Shown: piece after piece, positions 33,710 through 43,690 of the stretch
Layout of the letters: each line of letters begins with the position of its first letter
Position numbering within the stretch: the stretch's first letter is position 1
Assembly: GCA_963854835.1 (NCBI GenBank)
Contig: OY978530.1
Coordinates: forward strand, 41,364,251 to 41,428,250
DNA from: Megamerina dolium
Lineage: Eukaryota; Arthropoda; Insecta; Diptera; Megamerinidae
Direction: 5' to 3'
DNA: 64,000 bases
Made by a program: the position numbers and the translations under genes
Notes under the pieces: generated by a model
Told to the model about the DNA's origin: nothing
Database searches by the model: none
What the model saw: the letters and a program-made list of their open reading frames with translations, nothing else

Positions 33710-34146
33710 TTAGATATTCGATTCCATTTCGTTTTTTGTGTAATTAATATTTTCTATATCTTCTTTATTTTCGGTTTCGGTTCCGTCATCAGATTTTTCC
33801 TCATATTTCATATTATCAGTGTTTAGAAACTTTTCACAATGGTTCAAACATACTAAAGTTGCTTTTTCAAAATCCAAAACAATATTTGCTTTTCGCATAA
33901 AATTATATCCTATCAAAATATCCGTTTCGAGATTGGCATTCTCGTAAAATCTTTGATTCCAAATACCATAGGTCTACCGAAATGTCGAATTGTGGTAAAT
34001 CCATTTATCGTTCGCACTCTTTTTCTTATAACTAATTCTTCCTTATTCTCAAAAACGTTTGGGCTACAGTAGCAGCTTGTAACACCACTATCAATTAGTA
34101 TTCTATATTTTCTTCCGGATGCTCCATTTTTGATGATATAGGGCAA
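33710..34146 (-). pseudogene. Gypsy family B protease
   Basis: Frame 34146-33913 has YRILIDSGVTSCYCSPNVF, a retroelement aspartic protease active-site segment (LIDSG). INGFTTIRHFGRPMVFGI is the flap-like region. Frame 33916-33710 continues with MIGYNFMRKANIVLDFEKA, the protease end, and an acidic tail, in another frame. Confidence 0.7.
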
Positions 34147-34781
34147 TACGAGCTTTCTTCTAAGAAATATTCTTCATTTAGGTTGTTTATCCTTGTTAAC
34201 CTTGTGAGAAATTATTGCCGTTATTCTTATGGAGAGGACGGGGAATCCTTGATAATTATTGTTAATCACCTGTTAATCTGGTCTGTTAATCACCTTAATA
34301 GAGCTATCGACTTCCATCGGTTCAGTTTTTTATTGTATTTGGTTTGTTGGGAAATTGTTCCTATACTCTTCTTGGTTGCGTTGAGGAAAATACAGAAGGT
34401 TCTGAAGTTTCTGAAGTATTCTAAGTTCAATACTGTATCGTGGTTTGTTAGTATGTCATTCGCGTCATTTGTAATTTTGTTCCTGAGTATAGTTAGTGCG
34501 GCGTAGTACCTACGACTACCCTTTGAATTATTCGTGGCTTCCCGCCAACTTATGGAAGAGGATTTTCCGTCGAAGGTTGGTAGTGGTTAATGGTAGATTA
34601 CATAAGGTAACTTCTCTGCTAGCCCAATGGACTTCCATGTTATCCAGGTATATATGCTAACATCTGCTGCCGACGATGAACACGTCGACTCAATGTATGC
34701 AGAAATTGAAAAGCTTTTATGTACTATACCAAATAAGGAACCCACACTTGTCGTCGGAGACTTTAATGCCAAAGAATTGAT

Positions 34782-35054
34782 GTGACTCATTTAAACGACA
34801 TATTAGGAAAATATGGACTTGGCGAACAAAACGGCAGGGGAGAAAGGCTAATCCAATTTGCCTTAGACAATAGTTTATCTATAATGAATACAATGTATCG
34901 TCATCACCCAAGAAGACTCTCTACATGGATAAGTCTGAGCAAGGAATACCGAAATCAAATAGACTGCATGCTTATTTGGAAAATATGGAGAACGTCTGTA
35001 AAGAATGTGAAGGCTAAATCAGGCGCAGATTGTGACACAGATCATAAGCTTTAG
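34782..35054 (+). pseudogene. RTE endonuclease, C-terminal part
   Basis: 90-residue frame: HLNDILGKYGLGEQNGRGER, LIQFALDNSLSIMNTMY, RRLSTWISLSKEYRNQID and DTDHKL. The preceding catalytic segment TLVVGDFNAK lies in another frame just upstream (34745-34775). Fits the RTE endonuclease pattern GxFNAKVG...NQIDYI...SDHR. Confidence 0.7.
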
Positions 35055-35326
35055 TATGTACTCTGACGATTATACTTCATGCAGTAAAAAGAAACAAAAA
35101 TAACACCACTATTGAAGTCCAGGATACAAAATTATTCCAACAGAAACTGTGTGACACAATTGCCAATTCTGTGCGTATAAGTAGCACAGGTGTAAATGGA
35201 TAAGTGAAGCAGTGAAATTAAGTGGAACGCTAAAACTCATTGAAGAACGCAGACAAATCAGGAGTAACAATGGTTAAGGTCACACCGATACAATTAGCGC
35301 TCTCAATCGATCTATTAAAATAGCTT

Positions 35327-35596
35327 GTGTCTCAGGTGAAATACCTCACGCGAGAATTTAAACCTCAGTCACAAATAATCACAGATGCCCAAGGAATTCA
35401 GACAACGGATCCAGAAATTATTGTAGAAGTATGGCGTGAGAATGAACATTCGATTTTGCTATCAGAAATTGAAAATGTAATCAATCTCTTAAAGAACAGA
35501 AAATCACCTGGCTCTGATAGTATACCAGAAGAAGCAATTAAAGAAATGGGTGAAATTGGCTTTGAGGTGATTTGGAAGATGGCATTTGGCAAATAA
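35327..35596 (+). pseudogene. RTE reverse transcriptase, N-terminal part
   Basis: 89-residue frame with EIENVINLLKNRKSPGSDSI, the RT finger motif, followed after a stop at 35594 by WLKDWCQFV and, out of frame, by the FVPGKGTTKQI region up to 35870. The catalytic ADD part is absent. Confidence 0.7.
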
Positions 35597-35885
35597 ATGC
35601 ATGGCTAAAAGATTGGTGTCAATTTGTACTTCTTCCCATCTTAAAAAAAAAAATCCCCACGCTGTGCACAAATTACAGAACCATTGCCCTCATCTCTCAT
35701 GCAAGCAAAATGCTCTTGTAAGTAATACATGAGAGATTTAAACTCTACTTGTTACCACAAATAGCTGAAGAACAAAGTGGTTTTGTTCCCGGAAAGGGCA
35801 CTACAAAGCAAATCCTTAACGTACGAAAAAATAATACAAAAATCGAGGGAATTTAATGTACCTGTTTACCTATGTTTTGTGACTA

Positions 35886-37017
35886 TGCTTGACTATGTCG
35901 ATGTCAGTTGTCAGCTCATACAGCTCATCGTTGTGACTCATTCGGTACTCGCCATAAACGCAAATAGTTCCGAAGATCTTGCGCAGAACTTTTCTCTCGA
36001 GAACTCCAAGCATCCTCTCATCCGAGGTGAAAATTGTCCAGGCTTCTGCGCCATATATTAGGACGGGAATAATGAGGGATTAGTAGAGTGTGATTTTCAA
36101 TCTTCGAGAGAGGGCTCGACTACTCAATTGGTTACTCAGCCCAAAGTAACACCTTATAGCAAGAGCTATCCTACGCATGATATCCAGGCTGACGTCATTA
36201 CGGTTGTTGATGCTGGTTCCAAGATAGACGAAGTCTTTCATCGCCTCGAAAGTGTAATTGTCAACAGTGACGTGTTGTCCAAGACGCCGGGACTCTTTGT
36301 TTGCAGACACCAGGTACTTCGTCGTGCCCTCGTTCACTGTAAGACCCATTAGACGTAACTCTCGTTCCAATTCAGAGAATGCTCGCGAGTTGATACCGAA
36401 TGACACTTCTTTTGAATATAGTGCCATTATGTCGTAAATCTGCAGCTCGTATAATTTTCTCCATAATAAGAAGTCACACCATAACGAATCACCTTGTCTG
36501 AAACCTCATTCGGTTTTAAACAGAGGGGAGAGGTCCTTTCCAATTTTCACTGCACAACGAGAGTTAAGCAGTACCATTCTGCAAAGTCGAATGAGTTTTG
36601 CAGGTATACCAAATTCAGACATAGATATGTAGAGGCAATCCCTTAATGGCCTGTCGAAAGCGACTTTATAATCGAAGAATAGGTGATGTGTATCGATCTG
36701 TTTTCCTTGGGTCTTTTCCAGGATTTAGCACAGTGTGAAAATTTGATCGATGGTGGAATTATTCGGTCTGAAGTCACACTTATAAGGTCCAATCAGCTTG
36801 CTGAGCATAGGTTTCAATCTTTCACACAATACGCACGATAAGACCTTGTATACGATGCTCAGGTGACTTTTTCCGCGGTAGTTGGCGCAAATTGTAGGGT
36901 CTCCTTTTTCATGTAAGGGGCAGAAAACACTGAGACTCCAATCATCCGGCATGCTTTCGTCTGATCATATTCTGCTTATGAGCTGGTGCATGCAGGTGAG
37001 TTGCTCATCGATGTTAA
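35886..37017 (-). mobile_element. RTE LINE fragment, same family as 6.8/11.6 kb
   Basis: Minus-strand RT region, head-to-head in sequence with the RTE fragment on its left. Frame 36952-36725 has MPDDWSLSVFCPLHEKGDPT, ICANYRGKSHLSIVYKVLSC and CDFRPNNSTIDQIFTL. Frame 36427-36080 has FSELERELRLMGLTVNEGTT, VDNYTFEAMKDFVYLGTSIN, and the C-terminal region continues to DERMLGVLERKVLRK near 36000. It carries RT parts missing from copy A, including the GDPT-NYRG segment deleted in copies A and B. Confidence 0.72.
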
Positions 37018-37510
37018 AAGATTTAACGTGGTTGACATTATTTGCATCAACTGTTTTAACATGTTCTTCAACACTTCCATATCATTATCTGGCAAAGAAA
37101 CAGCATAATGCGTTGGTTGAACACGAATAGTGAATCTGTTAGTTTACTTTTCACATAGTGGGGTTATGAGCTGATTTTGCTGATATTTGGGTTGCGAGTT
37201 GATCATAAGGGTTTGATTGCCTCCAGTTAATTTCACTATATCATGCTGCTGAGTTTGCTTTTGTCGAAGAGTGGTTACTGTTTGTGCTTTTTTTGTACTT
37301 TGTGATTCTTTGGTTGATGGTTTTCTGTTTATTTTGATGGAAGGTGACTTAGTGTTTTTATTTTCATACCAATTTCTTTTAATAGCGGAATAGTGTTGTT
37401 TGTATTGTCTATTGCATTAGATTTGTTGAAAGAATTGGTGTTATGTTTGAATTGATTGTTGTTACAATTGATGTTGAGGTAATAGTAGTAGTTGTTGTTG
37501 TTATTGCTGT
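37018..37510 (-). pseudogene. Low-complexity coding relic, possibly LINE ORF1 tail
   Basis: Minus-strand sequence is Gln/Asn/Lys-rich (KESQSTKKAQTVTTLRQKQT) and ends DMEVLKNMLKQLMQIMSTT. That ending resembles the Met/Gln/Leu-rich C-terminus of jockey ORF1 at 25780-25900. Stops interrupt it. The match is by composition and spacing only. Confidence 0.3.
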
Positions 37511-37997
37511 CTAGATGTTAGCAGCAAATACATTTGTCTGTATACTGAGTTTAAATTTGGACTTGAACATAATTCCTTCCAGGATAACTGTTGCTGCGTT
37601 TGATCGGCTATTGATTTTACATGTGTTGTTGTTGTTGATGTATAAGGATTTGACTTTTGCAATAAGCAACGTTAGCAGGTTTTCCGATCGAAATGATATT
37701 GCCGAACGCTGCATATGAGGTGTGTAATATAGTAGCACTAGTTTCATATCCATAGATGATTAGTAGTTTTCATTTCAGAGGCAGGATGCCAGAGAATTTG
37801 ATGTTTAGATATATGATATCATTGCCGCAGACTACAGCTAGCTCAATTGCTCTTTTGGTTGCATAAAGCCAGAGGTAATTATTGTTCATTGCAACAAAAT
37901 AAATATTTGTTTCGAGTGTGACCGAAATTACAATGTGGAGATGTTCTATTGTTGATGACTTCAGTATAACAGAAATAGCTGCCGGAATCTGAAACAA
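37511..37997 (-). pseudogene. Unknown relic, possibly gypsy envelope-like
   Basis: Two minus-strand frames: 37997-37770 (hydrophobic, with LWLYATKRAIELAVVCGNDI and a following LNIKFSGILPL) and 37753-37511. The first resembles the ectodomain segment preceding the conserved G-x-G-x-L-x-L of baculovirus-F-like envelope relics found in some insect gypsy elements, but no signal peptide, furin site or membrane anchor is visible. Could equally be unrelated sequence. Nothing here could yield a working protein. Confidence 0.25.
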
Positions 37998-38003
37998 TAC
38001 TTA

Positions 38004-38350
38004 CTAGTAGCATAAGGCAGAGATGTATATCGTTACTACTTCAAAAGCGTTGTTATCAAAAGTGACGTGCTGTCCAAGATGTCGTGACTCTTTGTTTTTT
38101 GGCACTAGGTACTTCGTCTTGACCGCGTTCACCGTAAGGCCCATCCGATGCGACTCTTTTTCCAACTCTGAGCATGATGGACTCACTGCTGGACATACGT
38201 CAGCAGCATGACACTTTTGTTGAAGATAGTGCCATTATGTCGTAGATCAGCAGCTCGTATTATTTTCTCCATAATAAGATTAAAGAAGTCGCACGATAAC
38301 GAATCACCTTGTCTGAAACCCCGGTCGGTAATAAACGGCGGGGAGAGGTT
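38004..38350 (-). mobile_element. RTE LINE fragment
   Basis: Third plus-family RTE piece: RT region with FLIMEKIIRAA-like sequence (38340-38230, read leftwards) and frame 38186-38004 with SELEKESHRMGLTVNAVKT, NKESRHLGQHVTFDNNAFEV. Between them the catalytic YADD is replaced by TYVQQ and a stop. Confidence 0.68.
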
Positions 38351-38611
38351 CTTCTTAATTTTATAAATTGGGTCATTTGCTTTATAACGAGAACAAAATA
38401 TCTAACCGACACTCTAAGGCAATTACTTTCCGCAAAGTAGCAGTATTTTCTAACAAGTTTTTAATTCTTGTTATATTTCCGCGAACTATTAATCATTGGT
38501 ATTTTATAGTAACGAGTTTTGTCACTGTTGAAGACTGACCGTTTGAGTTTCCAGGAATTGTGTCGAAAATAGTTTTTGTAACTTTAAATAATATTTACCA
38601 CGGAATATATA
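38351..38611. other. Unassigned AT-rich spacer
   Basis: No coding frame or repeat partner seen between the RTE fragment and the Tc1-like element. It ends in the TA dinucleotide (38610-38611) used as the transposon target. Confidence 0.5.
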
Positions 38612-40262
38612 CAGTGGCTCACAGCTTATTTCGTACAGTGTATATATTTTTATGTACATGGCTGTAACATCGAAACTAAAAAACTTATCGATAAGTTTTG
38701 AATGTAGATGTCTGTGTATGTGTTTAGTAAACCTAATAAGAAAACGGGGAACCCTAAAAATTTTTCTTTTTGTTATGCAAGAGAGAAAAACTATTGATCA
38801 GCTGATTTTCAGCTCACATCTTATTTCGTACACAAACTTCAATGTAGGTAAGTTTCATTCTGCCGCGCAGTTACAAAGTTTTTTTGAATTGTATGAGTTT
38901 TTGGACCTTTTTAACTATTATAACAATTTTTATTATTATTATTTTAAATAGTTAAAGTGCTGTAAATTAAACATTTAGCTTTATGGGTCATCGTACAACG
39001 ATGGAACAGCGTAAACTGGTAATTAACCATTTTAGGAAAGGTCAGAGTGTGCAAAAAATTGCTGAAATGACAAATTTAAGTGCCTCAACTGTCCAATACA
39101 TCATTCAACGCTTCGTTCGCGAAAATCGGTTGGAGAACAAGGGCAGAGAAGCACCTAATAAGATTTTCAACGCATCAGACGAGCGTTATATTGTACGAAA
39201 AATTAAGAAAAATCCAAAGTTATCCGCTCCGAAGTTGGCTGCAGAGGTTCAGCGTGAAATAGGAAAATCATCCAGTGCTGAAACTGTCCGACGTGTGCTG
39301 CGCAATCATGACTTGAACGGTCGAGTAGCCCGAAAGAAACCATTCATTTCGAAAATGAATATACAACGCCGACTTGACTTCGCCAAAGAGCATATTATTA
39401 ATACTCCTGCGTTCTAGAATACCGTTATTTTCGCGGATGAGTCTAAGTTTAATATTTTTGGCTCGGACGGAATGTCATATGTTTGGCGTAAAGCTAATAC
39501 CGAGCTAAACAAGGAGAACCTTAAGCCCACAGTGAAGCATGGTGGCGGTAGCGTGATGGTTTGGGCCTGTATGTCAGCAGCCGGAGTAGGTGAATTGGTT
39601 TTTATTGAGGGAACAATGGACAAAATGAAGTACCTCGAGATTCTGAAAAACAATTTACTTCAAAGTGCAGACAAACTGGGTTTGCGGGAAGAATTTCGGT
39701 ATTACCAAGATAATGACCCAAAACATAAATCTGGGATTGTGCAATCTTGGCTTATTTGAACTGCTCACACTTGATGTCTCCACCACCACAGTCACCTGAC
39801 ATGAATGTGATTGAAAATCTTTAGTCTATTTTGGACAATAAAATAAGAACACACAAGATTTCTAATAAGCAAGACCTAAAGAAGGTACTGATGGAGGAAT
39901 GGAAAAAAATCACACCAGACATCACTCAAAAATTGGTGGATTCAATGCCAAGTAGACTCCAGGCTGTCATTAACGCTAAGGGATGTCATACTAAATATTA
40001 AAATCAACTTACTTTGTTTTTAGTTTGAACTTAAAGAGACTGTACGAAATAAGCTGTGACATGAATTTTCCTATTTTTTTCTTATTTTATTTTTTTATAG
40101 TGTCAAACACTAAAATTTTGAAAAAGTAAATTTTGGAAAATAAAAAACAAACCTTCCTTTCAAAAATGGCATTTATATTTTGTTCAAATTTTTGCTATAT
40201 TAGGAATTACGACTGCAGCAATTTTAAAACTGTCACTGTACGAAATAAGCTGGGAGCCACTG
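38612..40262 (+). mobile_element. Tc1-like transposon, copy 1
   Basis: 1651-bp Tc1/mariner element between TA dinucleotides (38610-38611 and 40263-40264). Terminal repeats start CAGTGGCTCACAGC and end GGGAGCCACTG, pairing at 27 of 28 positions. Each end has a second, inner copy of the GCTTATTTCGTAC word: about 38811-38833 and 40040-40060, roughly 200 bases inside the tips. That is an IR/DR layout. The transposase is broken, so this copy is non-autonomous. Confidence 0.9.
38983..40001 (+). pseudogene. Tc1-like transposase, copy 1
   Basis: Starts ATG with GHRTTMEQRKLVINHFRKG. N-terminal paired helix-turn-helix domains include VQKIAEMTNLSASTVQYIIQ and a second HTH near AETVRRVLRNHDLNG. A TAG at 39415 interrupts. 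The catalytic core follows with VIFADESKFNIFG (first Asp) and YYQDNDPKHKSG (second Asp). The frame then ends at 39759, and the segment PPPQSPDMNVIENL with the Glu lies in another frame and is followed by TAG (39822). The usual length is about 340 aa. The enzyme would cut and paste the element at TA sites. Confidence 0.88.
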
Positions 40263-40427
40263 TATATTATTAGTATTTCGCGACCACAACTTTAGCCAAA
40301 TTAACTAACAGTTTTATGCAAGCCCAATAATAAGGCAATTTATCGAAAATTAATTTAAAATATTACCAGGAAACTTTAAATGTGTCTGAACGATAAATAT
40401 CAAGACTTACATTCCCTTCCGTATGTA
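40263..40427. repeat. 165-bp spacer, first copy
   Basis: Identical in content to 42064-42228. It begins TATATTATTAGTATTTCGCG and ends CCGTATGTA just before the next transposon. It does not occur left of copy 1, so the duplicated unit is transposon plus right flank. Confidence 0.9.
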
Positions 40428-42063
40428 CAGTGGCTCACAGCTTATTTCGTACAGTACATGGCTGTAACATCGAAACTAAAAGACTTATCGATAAGTTTTG
40501 AATGTAGATGTCTGTGTATGTGTTTAGTAAACCTAATAAGAAAACGGGGAACCCCAAAAATTGTTCTTTTTGTCATGCAAGAGAGAAAAACTATTGATCA
40601 GCTGATTTTCAGCTCACATCTTATTTCGTACACAAACTTCAATGTAAGTAAGTTTCATTCTGCCGCGCAGTTACAAAGTTTTTTTTGAATTGTATGAGTT
40701 TTTGGACCTTTTTAACTATTATAACAATTTTTATTATTATTATTTTAAATAGTTAAAGTGCTGTAAATTAAACATTTAGCTTTATGGGTCATCGTACAAC
40801 GATGGAACAGCGTAAACTGGTAATTAACCATTTTAGGAAAGGTCAGATTGTGCGAAAAATTGCTGAAATGACAAATTTAAGTGCCTCAACTGTCCAATAC
40901 ATCATTCAACGCTTCGTTCGCGAAAATCGGTTGGAGAACAAGGGCAGAGAAGCACCTAATAAGATTTTCAACGCATCAGACGAGCGTTATATTGTACGAA
41001 AAATTAAGAAAAATCCAAAGTTATCCGCTCCGAAGTTGGCTGCAGAGGTTCAGCGTGAAATAGGAAAATCATCCAGTGCTGAAACTGTCCGACGTGTGCT
41101 GCGCAATCATGACTTGAACGGTCGAGTAGCCCGAAAGAAACCATTCATTTCGAAAATGAATATACAACGCCGACTTGACTTCGCCAAAGAGCATATTATT
41201 AATACTCCTGAGTTCTGGAATACCGTTATTTTCGCGGATGAGTCTAAGTTTAATATTTTTGGCTCGGACGGAATGTCATATGTTTGGCGTAAAGCTAATA
41301 CCGAGCTAAACAAGGAGAACCTTAAGCCCACAGTGAAGCATGGTGGCGGTAGCGTGATGGTTTGGGCCTGTATGTCAGCAGCCGGAGTAGGTGAATTGGT
41401 TTTTATTGAGGGAACAATGGACAAAATGAAGTACCTCGAGATTCTGAAAAACAATTTACTTCAAAGTGCAGACAAACTGGGTTTGCGGGAAGAATTTCGG
41501 TATTACCAAGATAATGACCCAAAACATAAATCTGGGATTGTGCAATCTTGGCTTATTTGAACTGCTCACACTTGATGTCTCCACCACCACAGTCACCTGA
41601 CATGAATGTGATTGAAAATCTTTAGTCTATTTTGGACAATAAAATAAGAACACACAAGATTTCTAATAAGCAAGACCTAAAGAAGGTACTGATGGAGGAA
41701 TGGAAAAAAATCACACCAGACATCACTCAAAAATTGGTGGATTCAATGCCAAGTAGACTCCAGGCTGTCATTAACGCTAAGGGATGTCATACTAAATATT
41801 AAAATCAACTTACTTTGTTTTTAGTTTGAACTTAAAGAGACTGTACGAAATAAGCTGTGACATGAATTTTCCTATTTTTTTCTTATTTTATTTTTTTATA
41901 GTGTCAAACACTAAAATTTTGAAAAAGTAAATTTTGGAAAATAAAAAACAAACCTTCCTTTCAAAAATGGCATTTATATTTTGTTCAAATTTTTGCTATA
42001 TTAGGAATTACGACTGCAGCAATTTTAAAACTGTCACTGTACGAAATAAGCTGGGAGCCACTG
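40428..42063 (+). mobile_element. Tc1-like transposon, copy 2
   Basis: 1636-bp copy with the same terminal and inner repeats, bounded by TA at 40426-40427 and 42064-42065. It differs from copy 1 by a 15-16-base deletion after the left tip and by a handful of substitutions. It shares the C-terminal frameshift and stop of copy 1, so both come from one already defective ancestor. Confidence 0.9.
40784..41802 (+). pseudogene. Tc1-like transposase, copy 2
   Basis: 258-residue open frame (40784-41560) with both HTH domains and the first two catalytic Asp residues (FADESKFN and DNDPKHKS). It has TGG where copy 1 has TAG. The last ~80 residues, including the Glu in NVIENL (about 41616), lie in another frame and carry TAG at 41623, as in copy 1. 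It could still make a DNA-binding protein lacking the third catalytic residue; that is an inference. Confidence 0.88.
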
Positions 42064-42228
42064 TATATTATTAGTATTTCGCGACCACAACTTTAGCCAA
42101 ATTAACTAACAGTTTTATGCAAGCCCAATAATAAGGCAATTTATCGAAAATTAATTTAAAATATTACCAGGAAACTTTAAATGTGTCTGAACGATAAATA
42201 TCAAGACTTACATTCCCTTCCGTATGTA
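42064..42228. repeat. 165-bp spacer, second copy
   Basis: Repeats 40263-40427. Beyond 42228 the sequence diverges (CATATGTATGTAGTATACG), defining the right limit of the tandem duplication. Confidence 0.9.
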
Positions 42229-42339
42229 CATATGTATGTAGTATACGACCGCAGCACTCAAATTATATTTAGCGACCACTAGTTACGCGGCAATACAGCA
42301 ACGATCAAACTTTTGTACAATCGCTATAATTTAGTTATC

Positions 42340-43020
42340 TTTATAGTTTGTTCACATTACATCGTAAATTACTTAATTTAGCATAAATTGCTTCACATAA
42401 ATTAAGTGCGTTTACACTTTTTATTCATAATTTATTGTGACTGTTCTCTGAAAACATTGTTTTTATTATATTGTTGACAGAAGAAGCAAAATGTAAGTGA
42501 ATTTTTTAAGTTATTACAATTATAATATAATTTAATCTTCTTTAGATGAACGATAATAAACGAGAGATTTTAAAGGTATTAACTATTTACAAACGATTGG
42601 ATACAATGTTAATACTAAATAACATGTCATCCAACAAAACTTTATTGCGTCTGTTGCAAAAGCGGCATTCTGCGCTCTTGCGTAGAATGGTATTGTTGAG
42701 GAAACAATATTTGTTATTGCTGGCGCTCTCAGGAGATTTATCTATGCAGGCTCGGTTATGCTGGACAAAAGTAAGCAAACAAGTAAATAAGCTTATGCAC
42801 CTATGTATGTACATATGTTATGTTTATAATATTGCCATCACCACAGAAACTCAAAATGACATTTAGTGATAGGTTATTTCATTATTTTTGGATGTAAATT
42901 AGAGATGACAACTATTTATTATTGATTTAGTTCTTAATTTATTATAAATTACGTAATTTAGTACTTGATTTATACATAAATCAAGAATGAGAGCTAAATT
43001 AAGTAAGTCTGAACATGGCT
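42340..43020 (+). mobile_element. Possible TIR element with small spliced gene
   Basis: Left region has GTTTGTTCACATTAC and TTACTTAATTTAGC; right region has the inverse GCTAAATTAAGTAAG followed by TCTGAACATG. The similarity suggests diverged inverted repeats about 680 bases apart. Inside are a donor-like site (AAAT|GTAAGTG near 42491), an acceptor (CTTCTTTAG near 42545) and an ORF. Superfamily not determined. Confidence 0.35.
42546..42866 (+). CDS. Hypothetical small basic protein
   Basis: 106-residue frame starting NDNKREILKVLTIYKRLDTM immediately after a good 3' splice site. A Leu/Arg-rich middle (LLRLLQKRHSALLRRMVLLR) looks like an amphipathic helix or leucine-rich coiled segment. A GTAAGC donor-like site follows TGGACAAAA near 42768, so the true exon may end there. 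It may be the N-terminal exon of a DNA-transposon protein, but no catalytic domain follows. Function unknown. Confidence 0.3.
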   Translation: MNDNKREILKVLTIYKRLDTMLILNNMSSNKTLLRLLQKRHSALLRRMVLLRKQYLLLLALSGDLSMQARLCWTKVSKQVNKLMHLCMYICYVYNIAITTETQNDI

Positions 43021-43379
43021 TAAGATAAAATATTTGTTAATTAAGGAATGTAGATATATGTAGAAATGTATGTCTGCTAAAAGAAATAGCCGCACGAGAC
43101 AAAAAATCGAATAAGAAACGTAACTTTACATTATTTTGCCTTGCATTGAATATGGGAAGCACCGAAAATGCAAAAAAAAAAACAAGTGGACTAAATATTA
43201 TGTACAAACGTTTTAAAATTGTAAACGTTTAATTCTACTCGAATCAACCCTGTTCGATCACTGGATTCTGTCAATAATAACTGTAACACTTATTTTGTAC
43301 TATCTGTGTCCAACAAAAAGTCATTTAATCAATAATTTTATTTCCACTCTTTAATGTACTTGCTACTTTAACTTCTATC
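43021..43379. other. Unassigned AT-rich sequence
   Basis: No coding frame, RNA gene or repeat partner recognised. Confidence 0.5.
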
Positions 43380-43690
43380 GTCTTATGTTGCCTCTGATAC
43401 TTAATCAAAATTTGCACGATTACTTTCGGAATTTAATTGATAGATTTGTTAACAAACTAGCCCTATTTATACTCTGTGCCAACACTGCAGTATATTACTT
43501 TATCGGAATCGAATTTCTTCTCTTTCTTCTTTCTTCCTCGTTAGCTTGTTCTGGTTATCGCTTAATTTTGTTTAGTTTTTTTGTTTTGTTGATATTTTTT
43601 TTATGCTATCATTATTCGTGCTATTCACAATAAGTGATGAATAACCTCGATACTCGCTACAGTATGTAAGTATGAACTAGCAGTGGTAAA
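43380..43690 (+). repeat. Dispersed repeat R2, first copy
   Basis: Shares with 53440-53665 the ordered words TTTATATTCTGT/TTTATACTCTGT, CAACACT, GCTTGTTCTGGTTATCGC, ATTCGTGCTATTC and CGATACTCG-TACAGTAT. No ORF of note. Possibly a solo LTR fragment. Confidence 0.6.

Larger units (their letters stand above)
31848..34560 (-). mobile_element. Ty3/gypsy family B: gag end to integrase
   Basis: Minus-strand gypsy-group element read leftwards: gag C-terminus (about 34560-34200, e.g. LRNKITNDANDILTN), protease (34146-33913), RT (33664-33251), RNase H (32901-32600), integrase zinc region (about 32330-32150) and core (32084-31848). It is flanked on the left by the plus-strand LTR-like arm and has no right LTR. 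No envelope frame is attached. Confidence 0.75.
34590..35885 (+). mobile_element. RTE LINE fragment, second subfamily
   Basis: Endonuclease C-terminal half at 34730-35055 (VVGDFNAK, then GKYGLGEQNGRGERLIQFAL and RNQIDCMLIW) and RT N-terminal part at 35327-35596 (LLKNRKSPGSDSIPEEAIKE) and 35750-35870 (AEEQSGFVPGKGTTKQILNV). Peptides differ clearly from the RTE at 6.8/11.6 kb, so this is another RTE subfamily. Frames break at about 34780, 35055 and 35595. Confidence 0.7.
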
